A stretch of DNA of 64,000 nt, taken from contig JBLZWL010000022.1 of NCBI GenBank assembly GCA_049194865.1, positions 124,001 to 188,000 on the forward strand, read 5' to 3'. How positions within the stretch are numbered: the stretch's first letter is position 1; each line of letters begins with the position of its first letter. A model generated the notes under the pieces. That model was given only the letters and a program-made list of their open reading frames with translations. It had not been told where the DNA came from and made no database searches. Shown here piece after piece: positions 16,295 to 23,814 of this stretch. The translations under genes were made by a program, and so were the position numbers. Origin of the DNA: Myxococcus terminator_A (lineage in GTDB: Bacteria > Myxococcota > Myxococcia > Myxococcales > Myxococcaceae).

Positions 16295-17428
16295 TCACGT
16301 CCCGGCCATGGACGCGCCACCCAGCCCCGACGCCGAGGGAAGCCCCTCCTCCGAGGACAACACGTCAGCCGAGCGCCTCCGGGAGCGGGCGTCCTGACGT
16401 ACCTGATTCGCCTCGCGAGCGGCCTCCGAGGGCCCGTAGGAGTAGCCCCGTCCGCCCAGCACCGCGCGCAGCGAGTCCCGCAGCTCCAGCGCCGTCTGGA
16501 AGCGCTCCTCCGGCTCGCGGCGCAAGAGCCGCGCGAGGATGGCCCGCAGGGGTGAGGACAAGGAGCGGGTGGCGTGGTCCACGTGCTCCGGTGAGAAGCA
16601 CGCCATGCGCGCCGCCATCAAGGGCGCGGACAGCCAGCTCGGGTTCTCCGCTTGGAGCAGCTCCGCGTCGGGAACCGGGCCCGCCGCCAGCGCCGCGCGC
16701 TCCACCGCCTCCAGGTCCAGCAGGTGCAGCCCGGTGAGCAGCTCCAGCAGCACCACGCCCAGAGAGAACAGGTCCGAGCGTCCATCCAACGGCCGGCGCA
16801 GCAAAGCCTCCGGCGAGGCATACGCCAGGTCTCCCCGGACGACGTGGGCCTCGGTGGCCACGCGCCCCGGCAGCCGGGCCCAGGCCAGGGCGAAGTCCGC
16901 CAGCTTCACGTGGCCTCTCACATCCAGGCGCAGCGTGCGGGGACTGACGTCGCGGTGGACGAGTCCCAAGGGCCGACCGCGATCATCCTCCAGCGTGTGC
17001 GCGTGGTGGAGCGCGTCCGCCACCTCCGCGCCCACGTAGGCGGCGAACGCTTCCGACAGCGGCCGGCTCCGCAGCGCCGCGAAGCTGACCAGCGTCTCCA
17101 GGCTCTGCCCCTCCACGTACTCCATGACGAGGTGGGGCAGCCCATCATGCACCCGCACCAGGAACACCTGGGCGATGGCCGGATGGGACAGCCGCATCAA
17201 CAGTTTGACCTCCTCGCGAAGTCGCGCCCGCCCCAGCTCGTCGCCCGCGTCTTGCAAGCGCTTGATGAGGACCAGGTCTCCGGGCGTATCCAGGTAGTGC
17301 CTGCGCGCGATGAGCAGCTCTCCCGAGCCGCGCGCGCCCAGGTACCGGATGAGTTCGTACGCCGTGGCTCCGGTGGTGAAGAGGATGAAGGGCCTGGCAG
17401 GGGGTTGTGCAGGGTGGTGGGTGCCCAT
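16295..17428 (-). CDS. Atypical Ser/Thr protein kinase-like protein
   Basis: The start is taken as the ATG at 17428 with GGGAG upstream; a longer frame to 17524 lacks support. The 377-residue protein has a Hanks-type kinase domain: a glycine-rich loop GARGSGELL (residues 31-39), Lys56 in LVLIKRL, a helix-C Glu, HRD at 158-160, and the helix-F and APE-like blocks ASPEALLRRP and GRSDLFSLGVVLLELLTG. Two conserved metal-binding positions differ: the catalytic-loop Asn is Thr165, and the DFG Gly is Ala (Asp178-Phe-Ala). The catalytic Asp remains. Activity may be weak or absent. The C-terminal tail is low-complexity with no membrane helix, so it is cytoplasmic. Confidence 0.85.
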   Translation of the reverse strand: MGTHHPAQPPARPFILFTTGATAYELIRYLGARGSGELLIARRHYLDTPGDLVLIKRLQDAGDELGRARLREEVKLLMRLSHPAIAQVFLVRVHDGLPHLVMEYVEGQSLETLVSFAALRSRPLSEAFAAYVGAEVADALHHAHTLEDDRGRPLGLVHRDVSPRTLRLDVRGHVKLADFALAWARLPGRVATEAHVVRGDLAYASPEALLRRPLDGRSDLFSLGVVLLELLTGLHLLDLEAVERAALAAGPVPDAELLQAENPSWLSAPLMAARMACFSPEHVDHATRSLSSPLRAILARLLRREPEERFQTALELRDSLRAVLGGRGYSYGPSEAAREANQVRQDARSRRRSADVLSSEEGLPSASGLGGASMAGT

Positions 17429-17551
17429 TTCGAATGACTGCTCCCGGGTATGAAGGTCCTCCCCAGGGTTGGGAAGGCGTGAGGAAACCCCACGCGTCTC
17501 TCCTACCACCCAGGTCCGACACACCCTTCCAACCCCTCGGAATGGATTCAG

Positions 17552-17591
17552 GGAAAAAAGGGAACGGCCCCCACCGAAGTGGGAGCCGCTC
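17552..17591 (-). terminator. Rho-independent terminator after the coiled-coil lipoprotein gene
   Basis: Read on the minus strand, a 13-base-pair GC-rich stem (arms 17579-17591 and 17562-17574, with one G-T and one T-G pair) closes on a TTCG tetraloop and is followed by six T residues. It lies 45 bases past the stop of the lipoprotein gene and separates it from the kinase gene. This is the clearest intrinsic terminator in the window. Confidence 0.92.
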
Positions 17592-17635
17592 CAAGGGCCA
17601 TCCGCTAGGAGAGACGGACCGCCCGACAGCCACAG

Positions 17636-18229
17636 CTACTGGTTGGTGGGCGTCACGACCTTGGTGACGCTCAGCTCGCGGACCACCATGTCCTTGCCGT
17701 CCAGCACGTACGAGGCGCGGACCTGGTCACCCTCCTTGATGTCCTTCACCTTCACGGCGCGGTTGTCCTGGAGGATGCGGCTCTGGTCGTTCGTCTTCAG
17801 CTTGAGCTGACGGTTGTTGGTGGTGTCCACCAGCGTCAGCGAGTCACCGCTCGTGGAGAGCACGCGGCCCTGGACGCTGGTGGCGGCCATGGTGGCCCCC
17901 GCCGCACCGGAGCCGCCCGTGGCTAGGTCCTCGTTCAGGTCACGCTGCGCCTCGACCAGGTCGCCCTGCTCGTCACGGACGTCCTTCTGGGCGCTGGCGA
18001 TCTCCTCGTTCGCCTCGCGATGCGTCTCCGCGATTTCTTCCTGCGCGTTGCGCTGCGTGTCCGCGATGTCACGCTGCTCTTCCTGACGGGCCTCCGCCGT
18101 CTCCTGGCGCGCCTCCGCCTGCGCCTCCGCGACGTCCTCTCGCTGTTCCGCGACGTTGTCCCGCTTGCTGCAACCGGAAACCATCGCCAGAGCCGCGACC
18201 GCACCAACCGCCATCATGAGCTTGCGCAT
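17636..18229 (-). CDS. Coiled-coil lipoprotein with C-terminal beta domain
   Basis: The 197-residue precursor starts at the ATG at 18229 and has a lipoprotein signal ending VSGC. The mature N-terminal 85 residues are a very regular Glu/Ala/Gln/Arg coiled coil with repeats such as EAQAEARQETAEAR and DIADTQRNAQEEIAE. After a short Gly/Ala linker, the last 75 residues look like a small beta barrel of the DUF5666 or OB type (VQGRVLSTSGDSLTLVD, then EGDQVRASYVLDGKD). A structural or envelope-stress role is likely, but nothing specific can be claimed. It is monocistronic: a strong terminator follows it, and a 241-base noncoding gap precedes it. Confidence 0.82.
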   Translation of the reverse strand: MRKLMMAVGAVAALAMVSGCSKRDNVAEQREDVAEAQAEARQETAEARQEEQRDIADTQRNAQEEIAETHREANEEIASAQKDVRDEQGDLVEAQRDLNEDLATGGSGAAGATMAATSVQGRVLSTSGDSLTLVDTTNNRQLKLKTNDQSRILQDNRAVKVKDIKEGDQVRASYVLDGKDMVVRELSVTKVVTPTNQ

Positions 18230-18470
18230 TTGTTCCCGCCCCTTTCGGTAGGCTTTGGGGAGAGCATGTCTCCCGGTGTTGGGGAGAAAGTGAGCGCTCC
18301 TCTCGCACTTGCACAGGGCTTGCGCGACGCGTTTGGAAGACACAGGGGCATCGAACCGCGCACGAAGGCCCCGGTCGCCCGGCCGCTCTCCGTGGGAACA
18401 ATCCCCGGTACTACCCCGCGCGAGGAACGAAGGTGCCCAAGCAGGCACGCTTCGTCCTCACCTCAGGCGA

Positions 18471-19061
18471 TCACGGCCCGGCGTCGGCTCCGCCATCCCC
18501 GCGGCCACCGTCGGCGGTGCCTCCATCCGGCGTTTCGCTGCCCGCGTCACCGCAGAAGGGCGCTCCACCCTCCACCCACCGCGCGATGATGGCGCGCTGG
18601 GCGGCGGTGGGCTGCGGGACGACGCTGACCTCGGGCGGCATGTCCTGCAACACGGACGTGCGCGCGCGAATTCGCGCGGCCTTCGCGAAAGCGCCCGGCA
18701 GACCCCCACCGTCCGCGCCACCATCCGCGGGGGCGTAGTAGTCCAGCCGGAACGAGGTCTGCGCACTGTCGCTGGTGTCGGCGCCGTGGCACTTGCTCAC
18801 GCAGCTGGCGGCGAGGATGGGCCGCACGTCGTCGCAGTACGTGGGCACGGGCCCCGCGTCGACATCTCCCGCGTCGGGAATACCGGGCAACCCCAGCACC
18901 TCGCACGTGCGGCCCTGACCCTGTCGCACCGCGACGCAGACGTGCGTGTCGGGACAGTCGCCGGCCGTCTCGCACGTCTTGCCGGTGAAGTCCGCCACGT
19001 CGATGGTGCAAGCCACGGTGAACGCAATCACGCCGGCCGCGCTCGCGAGGAGTTTCTTCAT
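18471..19061 (-). CDS. Cytochrome c-like lipoprotein with CX3CH motif (paralogue 1)
   Basis: This 196-residue lipoprotein has a signal ending FTVAC. A short Cys-rich segment follows (KTCETAGDCPDTHVC), then an Asp/Gly linker, and then a region resembling small c-type cytochrome domains: ILAASCVSKCHG, a middle part, LQDMPPEVS as the possible Met ligand, and IIARWVEGGAPFC. The putative haem site has three residues between the cysteines (CVSKCH) rather than two. The C-terminus is a Gly/Asp/Ala-rich tail. It is a paralogue of the next gene upstream, which conserves the same spacing. Haem attachment is plausible because the window carries a cytochrome c maturation system, but the odd spacing leaves it unproven. 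Confidence 0.75.
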   Translation of the reverse strand: MKKLLASAAGVIAFTVACTIDVADFTGKTCETAGDCPDTHVCVAVRQGQGRTCEVLGLPGIPDAGDVDAGPVPTYCDDVRPILAASCVSKCHGADTSDSAQTSFRLDYYAPADGGADGGGLPGAFAKAARIRARTSVLQDMPPEVSVVPQPTAAQRAIIARWVEGGAPFCGDAGSETPDGGTADGGRGDGGADAGP

Positions 19062-19118
19062 GATGGGGCTCGTCCTGGAACCTGGAACCTGAATGCGAGG
19101 GGGGTACGGCGAGGGACT

Positions 19119-19649
19119 TCAGGGCCCGGCGTCGGCCGGAGCGTCGCAGAGCGGAGCACCCCCGGTGACCCAGCGCGCGATCAGCGCGCGCTCCTCCGCG
19201 GTGGGGGCCGGACTACCAGCGGGAGGCATGTCCTTCAGGTCCGACGCGCGCACCCGGATGCGCAGCGCCTTGGCTCGCGCCCCGGGGAGGCCGTTGCCCG
19301 TCGGCTCGTAGTAGTCCAGGCGGAACGAGGGCTGATTGCTCCCGCTGGTGTCCTCGCCATGGCAGGAGCTCACGCAGGTGGCGGCGAGGATGGGCTGGAT
19401 GTCCTTGCAGTACGTGGGCACCGGCCCCGCGTCACCACCACCACCGTCGGCCTGCGTGTACTGCGGCGGGTAGATGACCTCGCACGTGCGCTGGCCGTCG
19501 GCGCCCAGGGCCGTGCAGGCATAGGCGGCCGGACACTCGGAGTTGTCCGCGCAGGCCTTGCCGGCGAGGTCATCCACGTTGAGGGAGCAGGCCACGACAG
19601 CGAGTACGGCGCCGCAGGCCAGGAGGGGGACAGGAGAGCGGAGGGCCAC
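19119..19649 (-). CDS. Cytochrome c-like lipoprotein with CX3CH motif (paralogue 2)
   Basis: The probable start is the GTG at 19649, giving 176 residues with a lipoprotein signal ending AVVAC. The frame stays open a further 831 bases upstream, but that part has no coding character on this strand. The order of features matches the downstream paralogue: a Cys-rich segment (GKACADNSECPAAYAC), GPVPTYC, then ILAATCVSSCHGEDTSG, LKDMPPAG and LIARWVTGGAPLC. It ends without the long Gly/Asp tail. The duplication with conserved CX3CH and DMPP motifs argues that this spacing is functional. Role and redox partner are unknown. It lies 11 bases downstream of a small membrane-protein gene, with which it may share a transcript. 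Confidence 0.75.
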   Translation of the reverse strand: MALRSPVPLLACGAVLAVVACSLNVDDLAGKACADNSECPAAYACTALGADGQRTCEVIYPPQYTQADGGGGDAGPVPTYCKDIQPILAATCVSSCHGEDTSGSNQPSFRLDYYEPTGNGLPGARAKALRIRVRASDLKDMPPAGSPAPTAEERALIARWVTGGAPLCDAPADAGP

Positions 19650-19660
19650 GGGGGGCTCGT

Positions 19661-20056
19661 TCAGAAGTGGTAGGTGAGGCTCGCCTTGTCGGCGGCCTCG
19701 TCGGGCAGCAGCTCCAGCACCAGACCGTACAGCACCGCGGCGCCCGCGGCGGCGTACATCAAGTTCGCCGCGGCGGAAGCCGAGCGGGCCCGGTCCAACG
19801 TCTCGCTGGCATCCCGCGCCGACGACAGGCTCTGCGCGCGCTTGGCCTCGCCCTGCGCGAAGAAGCCCAGGCCCAGTCCGCCGAGCGCGAGCACCCCGCC
19901 GGCGACGAAGGCATACCGATGGCCGTGGAGCATGGGCGTGGGCGCGCGGACGGGAGCGTCCAGCGTGGCGACCGGTTCGTCCGCCAGCGCGGTGAGGGGC
20001 AGCCCGAGCGCGACGACGAGCGCGATGGAGACAAGCCTGCTGGGAGCCATGAGCAT
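19661..20056 (-). CDS. Small exported/membrane protein of unknown function
   Basis: The start is the ATG at 20056 or the next ATG at 20050. The 131-residue product begins with a clear signal peptide (IALVVALGLPLTALADEP) and then has two hydrophobic stretches, VAGGVLALGGLGLGFFA and NLMYAAAGAAVLYGLVLELL, separated by a polar Ala/Ser/Arg loop. This is the layout of small myxobacterial proteins of the TonB-associated or lipoprotein-operon type, but I know no function. It is divergent from the thi operon and lies just upstream of the two cytochrome-like lipoprotein genes, suggesting a three-gene envelope transcript. Confidence 0.7.
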   Translation of the reverse strand: MLMAPSRLVSIALVVALGLPLTALADEPVATLDAPVRAPTPMLHGHRYAFVAGGVLALGGLGLGFFAQGEAKRAQSLSSARDASETLDRARSASAAANLMYAAAGAAVLYGLVLELLPDEAADKASLTYHF

Positions 20057-20105
20057 GGCGTCGAGTATACCGGTGACGATGGCGAACGTACTGCCGGAGT
20101 GTGCG

Positions 20106-20135
20106 TTGACAGCACGGTAGGGCCCCCTGTAGTGC
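20106..20135 (+). promoter_or_regulatory. Possible sigma-70-type promoter for the thiS-thiG-thiE operon
   Basis: A perfect TTGACA (20106-20111) is followed after 18 bases by TAGTGC, a weak -10 element. The distance to the thiS start is 37 bases. The leader between them shows no TPP-riboswitch core (no CTGAGA-type element), so thiamine control through that riboswitch is not supported here. Confidence 0.4.
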
Positions 20136-20171
20136 GTCCCCCAAGTCCCCATCGCAAGGAGCCGTGACGCC

Positions 20172-20372
20172 GTGCAGGTCTGGGTCAACGGAGAAACGCG
20201 CGAGGTGCCGGAGGCCATCACCCTCTCGGCGCTGCTGGAATCGCTGCGAGTCGGCGGTCCGGGCGTGGCAGTGGAGGTGAACGCCGAGGTGGTGCGCCGC
20301 GCCCGCCACCCCGAGCATCACCTCCAGCCCGGGGACCGCGTGGAGATCGTCACCTTCGTCGGCGGCGGGTAG
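20172..20372 (+). CDS. thiS: Sulfur carrier protein ThiS
   Basis: ThiS is the ubiquitin-like carrier whose C-terminal Gly-Gly is adenylated and then thiocarboxylated to donate sulfur for the thiazole ring of thiamine. The 66-residue length is right, and the C-terminus ends TFVGGG, giving the needed Gly-Gly. The core PGDRVEIVTFVGGG matches the family. The start is a GTG at 20172 with AAGGAG ten bases upstream. thiG follows after 13 bases and thiE after that, so the sulfur carrier, the thiazole synthase and the coupling enzyme form one operon. No ThiF, ThiO or ThiC gene is in the window. Confidence 0.93.
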   Translation: MQVWVNGETREVPEAITLSALLESLRVGGPGVAVEVNAEVVRRARHPEHHLQPGDRVEIVTFVGGG

Positions 20373-20385
20373 CGAGGAGATGGCC

Positions 20386-21168
20386 ATGAGCATCCAGGAC
20401 AAGCCCTTCACCATCGCGGGGGTGACCTTCACCTCCCGCCTCATCCTCGGCACGGGGAAGTACCCCAGCCACGAAGTCATGAAGCGCTGTCACGAGTCCT
20501 CCGGCACGGAGATGGTCACCGTGGCCGTGCGCCGACTCGATTTGAAGGCCACGGGCGAGGCCTCGCTCATGCGCTGGATAGACCGCGAGCGCCTGCGCCT
20601 CTTGCCCAACACGGCCCTCTGCTACACGGCCGACGACGCGGTGCGCACCTGCCGGCTCGCCGAGGAGCTGGGCATGAGCAAGTGGGTCAAGCTGGAGGTC
20701 CTCGGCGACGAGAAGACGCTCTACCCGGACGTCGAGGAGACGGTGAAGGCGGCCCGCATCCTGGTGAAGGAGGGCTTCACCGTGCTCCCCTACACCAGCG
20801 ACGACCCCATCACCGCGCGCAAGCTGGAGGACGCGGGCTGCGCGGCGGTGATGCCGCTGGGCGCCCCCATCGGCAGCGGCCTGGGCATCCGCAATCCGCA
20901 CAACCTCCGCCTCATCCTGGAGACGGTGAAGGTGCCCGTCATCGTCGACGCGGGCGTGGGCACCGCGTCCGACGCGGCCATCGCCATGGAGCTGGGCGTG
21001 GACGCCGTGCTGATGAACACCGCCATCGCCGGCGCCCAGGACCCCGTGCGCATGGCCGTCGCCATGAAGAAGGCCGTGGAGGCGGGCCGGGACGCGTACC
21101 TCGCTGGCCGCATCCCCCGGAAGGCCTACGGCTCCGCGTCCAGCCCGCTCGAAGGCATCGTCGAGTAG
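20386..21168 (+). CDS. thiG: Thiazole synthase ThiG
   Basis: ThiG condenses 1-deoxy-D-xylulose 5-phosphate, dehydroglycine and sulfur from ThiS thiocarboxylate into thiazole phosphate. The TIM-barrel protein has SRLILGTGKY near the N-terminus, the Schiff-base Lys in WVKLEVLGD, MPLGAPIGSGLGI and VIVDAGVGTASDAA, all typical. I chose the ATG at 20386 because the GAGGAG site abuts the earlier ATG at 20380 with no spacing. The 260-residue length is normal. It acts in the cytoplasm in complex with ThiS, encoded just upstream. Confidence 0.95.
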   Translation: MSIQDKPFTIAGVTFTSRLILGTGKYPSHEVMKRCHESSGTEMVTVAVRRLDLKATGEASLMRWIDRERLRLLPNTALCYTADDAVRTCRLAEELGMSKWVKLEVLGDEKTLYPDVEETVKAARILVKEGFTVLPYTSDDPITARKLEDAGCAAVMPLGAPIGSGLGIRNPHNLRLILETVKVPVIVDAGVGTASDAAIAMELGVDAVLMNTAIAGAQDPVRMAVAMKKAVEAGRDAYLAGRIPRKAYGSASSPLEGIVE

Positions 21169-21172
21169 CCCC

Positions 21173-21820
21173 ATGCCGCTTCCGGTGGCGCCCGTTCTCC
21201 CCCGGCTCGTCGTCATCACCGACTGGCGTCTTCCCCGCGAGCGGCTCCTCGGCGCGCTCTCCCGCGCGCTCAAGGCGGGGCCCGACGTCGCCGTCCAGCA
21301 CCGCCATCCGGAGGCCAGCGCTCGCCGCTTCCTCGACGACGCGCGGGCCCTCGCCGCGCTCTGCCAGGCCCGAGGCAATCCGCTGTTCGTCAATGGCCGG
21401 CTGGACGTCGCGCTCCTCGTGGGCGCGCACCTGCACCTGCCCTCCGACGGGCCCACGGCCGAGGACGTCCGCCCTCACCTGCCCTCCGGACGGCTCGTCA
21501 GTGTGGCGGTCCATGACGCACGCGAGGCCCAGGCGGCGCGCGGCGCGGACCTGGCCCTGGTGAGCCCCGTGTTCGCTCCCGGCTCCAAGCCCGGGGACAA
21601 CCGGACGACGCTCGGCCCGGAGGGCTTTCTCGCGCTCGCCGCCCACCTGCCCTGTCCCGCGCTCGCGCTTGGAGGAATCACCGCGGAGAGGGCGACCAGG
21701 CTCACCGGCGCGGCGGGCTTCGCCGTCATCTCCTCCGTGCTGGAGGCGGAGGACCCGGCCCAGGCCGCGCGAGCACTGCTGGCCGCATGCGCGCCCCGGG
21801 CTATGCTGCGCGTCCCGTGA
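21173..21820 (+). CDS. thiE: Thiamine phosphate synthase (ThiE family)
   Basis: This enzyme couples the pyrimidine and thiazole phosphates to make thiamine phosphate. The 215-residue barrel retains recognisable ThiE blocks: RLVVITDWR, VQHRHPEASARRF in place of the usual QLREK, LFVNGRLDVALLVGAHLHLP in place of INDRVDVALAVGADGVHLG (compare pieces FVNGRLDVAL and VGAHLHLP), SPVFAPGSKPG and ALGGITAE. The deviations put it with the shorter TenI/ThiE-like proteins, so a regulatory TenI-type role is the alternative. Its position four bases after thiG favours biosynthesis. The stop overlaps the GTG start of the next gene, which implies transcription runs on into the membrane-protein genes. Confidence 0.82.
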   Translation: MPLPVAPVLPRLVVITDWRLPRERLLGALSRALKAGPDVAVQHRHPEASARRFLDDARALAALCQARGNPLFVNGRLDVALLVGAHLHLPSDGPTAEDVRPHLPSGRLVSVAVHDAREAQAARGADLALVSPVFAPGSKPGDNRTTLGPEGFLALAAHLPCPALALGGITAERATRLTGAAGFAVISSVLEAEDPAQAARALLAACAPRAMLRVP

Positions 21821-22845
21821 CTCCGACTTCCTCTGTTCCCGAGCTGCGCCCCCTCGCCCTGGGGGAACTGATTGACCGTTCCGTCACCTTCTGGCGCGGC
21901 CACCTCAAGCCCCTCTTCGTGTTGAGCCTCGGCTACGCCCTGGTCAACTACATCGCGACCAAGGCGACGCTCCATTTGACGCGCTGGCTGACGCCCATGC
22001 TCTACGTGACGGACAAGGACGCCGTCACCAAGGAGGCGCCGCTGGAGATGCTGGGACAGGCGGGCCTGTCGCTGCTGCTCTGGTCCGGGCTGTTCATGTT
22101 CCTCATCTGGACCTACTGGCTGGCCATGGTGGCGAGCGCCCGCTACGTGTTGTCCGTGCAGCTCGGCACGCCCGTGAGCCCGGCGGACAGCCTGCGCCGA
22201 GCCCTGTCCAAGGTGGGGCCCGTAACGGGGGCCTTCCTGCTGTCGATCGGCTGGTCGACCCTGGTGACGCTGGTGGCGAGCATCCCCGGCACCGTGCTGA
22301 TGATCATCGGAGCCGTCGTCTCGGGCATGGGCTCACAGGTGCTGGGCATCGTGGTGATGGTCGCGGGCGGACTGCTGCTCGCCCTGGGGCTCCTCGGGGC
22401 CATCCTCTGGTACTTCCTGCGCTTCCTGCTGCTGCCTCCCGCGCTAGCCATGGAGGACCTGGGAGCGTGGGGCGCCTTCCAGCGCTCGGGCGCGATGCTG
22501 TCGGGGCGCGTGGAGCCGGGCTTCCTGGGCCGGGTGATGGTGCGCGGGATGCTTCTCTTCACCGTCGTGAGCCTCATCCTCTTCTCGGTGCACCTGCTCT
22601 TCGGCATCCCCTCGTGGCTGGTGATGCTGCCCTATGGCAACCCCTTCTCCGCGGAGACCATGACGCGCACGCCGCAGCTGCTGCTGGTGCCCGTGGAGAT
22701 CCTCCAGGTGGCCGCGCAGTCCTTCTTCTCTCCCGTCAACTTCGTCGTCTGCTCGTTCTTCTACCTGGACCTGCGCGTGCGCCGGGAGGCCCTGGACCTG
22801 GAGCAGCGGCTGGGCACTGAACCGTCGTCGCCCCTCGCCGCCTGA
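21817..22845 (+). CDS. Polytopic membrane protein (glycerophosphodiesterase-membrane-domain-like)
   Basis: The start is the GTG at 21817, which overlaps the thiE stop (GTGA). The 342-residue product has about six to seven hydrophobic helices, for example LSLLLWSGLFMFLIWTYWLA, VLMIIGAVVSGMGS, VVMVAGGLLLALGLLGAILW and MLLFTVVSLILFSVHLLF. It begins with ELRPLALGELIDRSVTFWR. This opening and the alternation of helices are typical of the membrane domains found with DUF4129-containing proteins, which is the next gene. No catalytic residues are evident. It probably forms a membrane complex with the following two products. Confidence 0.8.
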   Translation: MTPTSSVPELRPLALGELIDRSVTFWRGHLKPLFVLSLGYALVNYIATKATLHLTRWLTPMLYVTDKDAVTKEAPLEMLGQAGLSLLLWSGLFMFLIWTYWLAMVASARYVLSVQLGTPVSPADSLRRALSKVGPVTGAFLLSIGWSTLVTLVASIPGTVLMIIGAVVSGMGSQVLGIVVMVAGGLLLALGLLGAILWYFLRFLLLPPALAMEDLGAWGAFQRSGAMLSGRVEPGFLGRVMVRGMLLFTVVSLILFSVHLLFGIPSWLVMLPYGNPFSAETMTRTPQLLLVPVEILQVAAQSFFSPVNFVVCSFFYLDLRVRREALDLEQRLGTEPSSPLAA

Positions 22846-22859
22846 CGTCGAGCCTCTTC

Positions 22860-23756
22860 GTGCCAAGCCTGCCCCTGCTGCTGCTGCTGGCCTCCCTGCC
22901 CTGCGACGACCGCGAGGCCACCACGCGCGCCCTGGAAGAGACCGCCCAGGCCCGCCCCGCGGAGCTGGACCCGGCCGTGGCGGAGCTGGGACGGCGCATG
23001 GGCGGCATGCCGCTGCCCGCCCCGTGGCCGGACACCACTCCGCCCGAGCGGGCCCGACAGGTGGCGGACTTCCTGGAGCACGCCTGCGCGCTGGAGCAGC
23101 ACGAGGCCACGTCGAAGGAAGCCATCCAAGACTTGTCCGGGGAGGAGCGAGGGCGCCTCAAGGACGTGCTCGACCGGCCCGAGTTCGCCCGCGCCCGACA
23201 GCGTCACGGCGACGTCGTGAAGCAACTGCTGCGCAAGCTGGAGGCCTGGCTGGAGGGCCTGTTCGAGTCGCGCGAGGCCCAGGGCTTCGCGGTGGCGACG
23301 CGCGCGGTGATGCTGGGGTGCGCGATTGCGCTGGTGCTGTGGGGCGCGCTGAAGCTGCGCTCCCTGCGCCTGCGGCGAAGCGTCGTGGCCGCGGGTGTCT
23401 CCGAGCCCGGCGCGGCGCTGGTGCTGGACGCTCCGCCGGAGCACCTGAAGCGCGCACGGACGGCGCTGGCGTCGGATGCGCGCGAGGCGATTCGTGAAGC
23501 CCTGCTGGGCCTGCTGTCCTCGCTGGAGGAGCGACGGCTGGCGCGTCCAGACCGGGTGAAGACCAACCGCGAGCTGGCGGCGGAGCTGCCCTCGCGCGGT
23601 GCCCCCGCCTCCATCACCCGGGAAGTCGAACGACTGGTGTCCTGGTACGACCACGCCTTCTACTCGCTGACCCCCGTGCCGGAGGCCGAGGCCACTCGGT
23701 TCGTCGAGGCGGTGGAGCGACTCCACGGGACGCTGGGCACGGAGGTCGCGGCATGA
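22860..23756 (+). CDS. DUF4129 domain protein
   Basis: The 298-residue product starts at a GTG (22860) with a short signal-like segment (LPLLLLLASLPC). A helical extracytoplasmic part follows, then one membrane helix (VMLGCAIALVLWGALKL) and a C-terminal cytoplasmic DUF4129 domain with the family's KTNRELAAEL and RLVSWYDHAFYS (usually FERVWYG). DUF4129 proteins occur with MoxR ATPases, DUF58 proteins and DUF4350 proteins, and may help assemble or regulate membrane complexes. The MoxR and DUF58 partners are not in this window. The membrane-protein gene precedes it by 14 bases and the DUF4350 gene follows after 58. Confidence 0.82.
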   Translation: MPSLPLLLLLASLPCDDREATTRALEETAQARPAELDPAVAELGRRMGGMPLPAPWPDTTPPERARQVADFLEHACALEQHEATSKEAIQDLSGEERGRLKDVLDRPEFARARQRHGDVVKQLLRKLEAWLEGLFESREAQGFAVATRAVMLGCAIALVLWGALKLRSLRLRRSVVAAGVSEPGAALVLDAPPEHLKRARTALASDAREAIREALLGLLSSLEERRLARPDRVKTNRELAAELPSRGAPASITREVERLVSWYDHAFYSLTPVPEAEATRFVEAVERLHGTLGTEVAA

Positions 23757-23814
23757 GGCGCGCGCTACCTCGCGGTGTCACGGGCGGCTCCTTCGGGGCG
23801 CGGGAGCACACCTC

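Noticed and set aside
20057..20171. Possible TPP riboswitch before thiS
   Set aside because: The leader has no CTGAGA-type core or paired helices of that riboswitch.
19650..20480. Upstream extension of the second cytochrome-like lipoprotein frame
   Set aside because: It would run through an exported-protein gene and thiS; the signal peptide begins only at the GTG at 19649.
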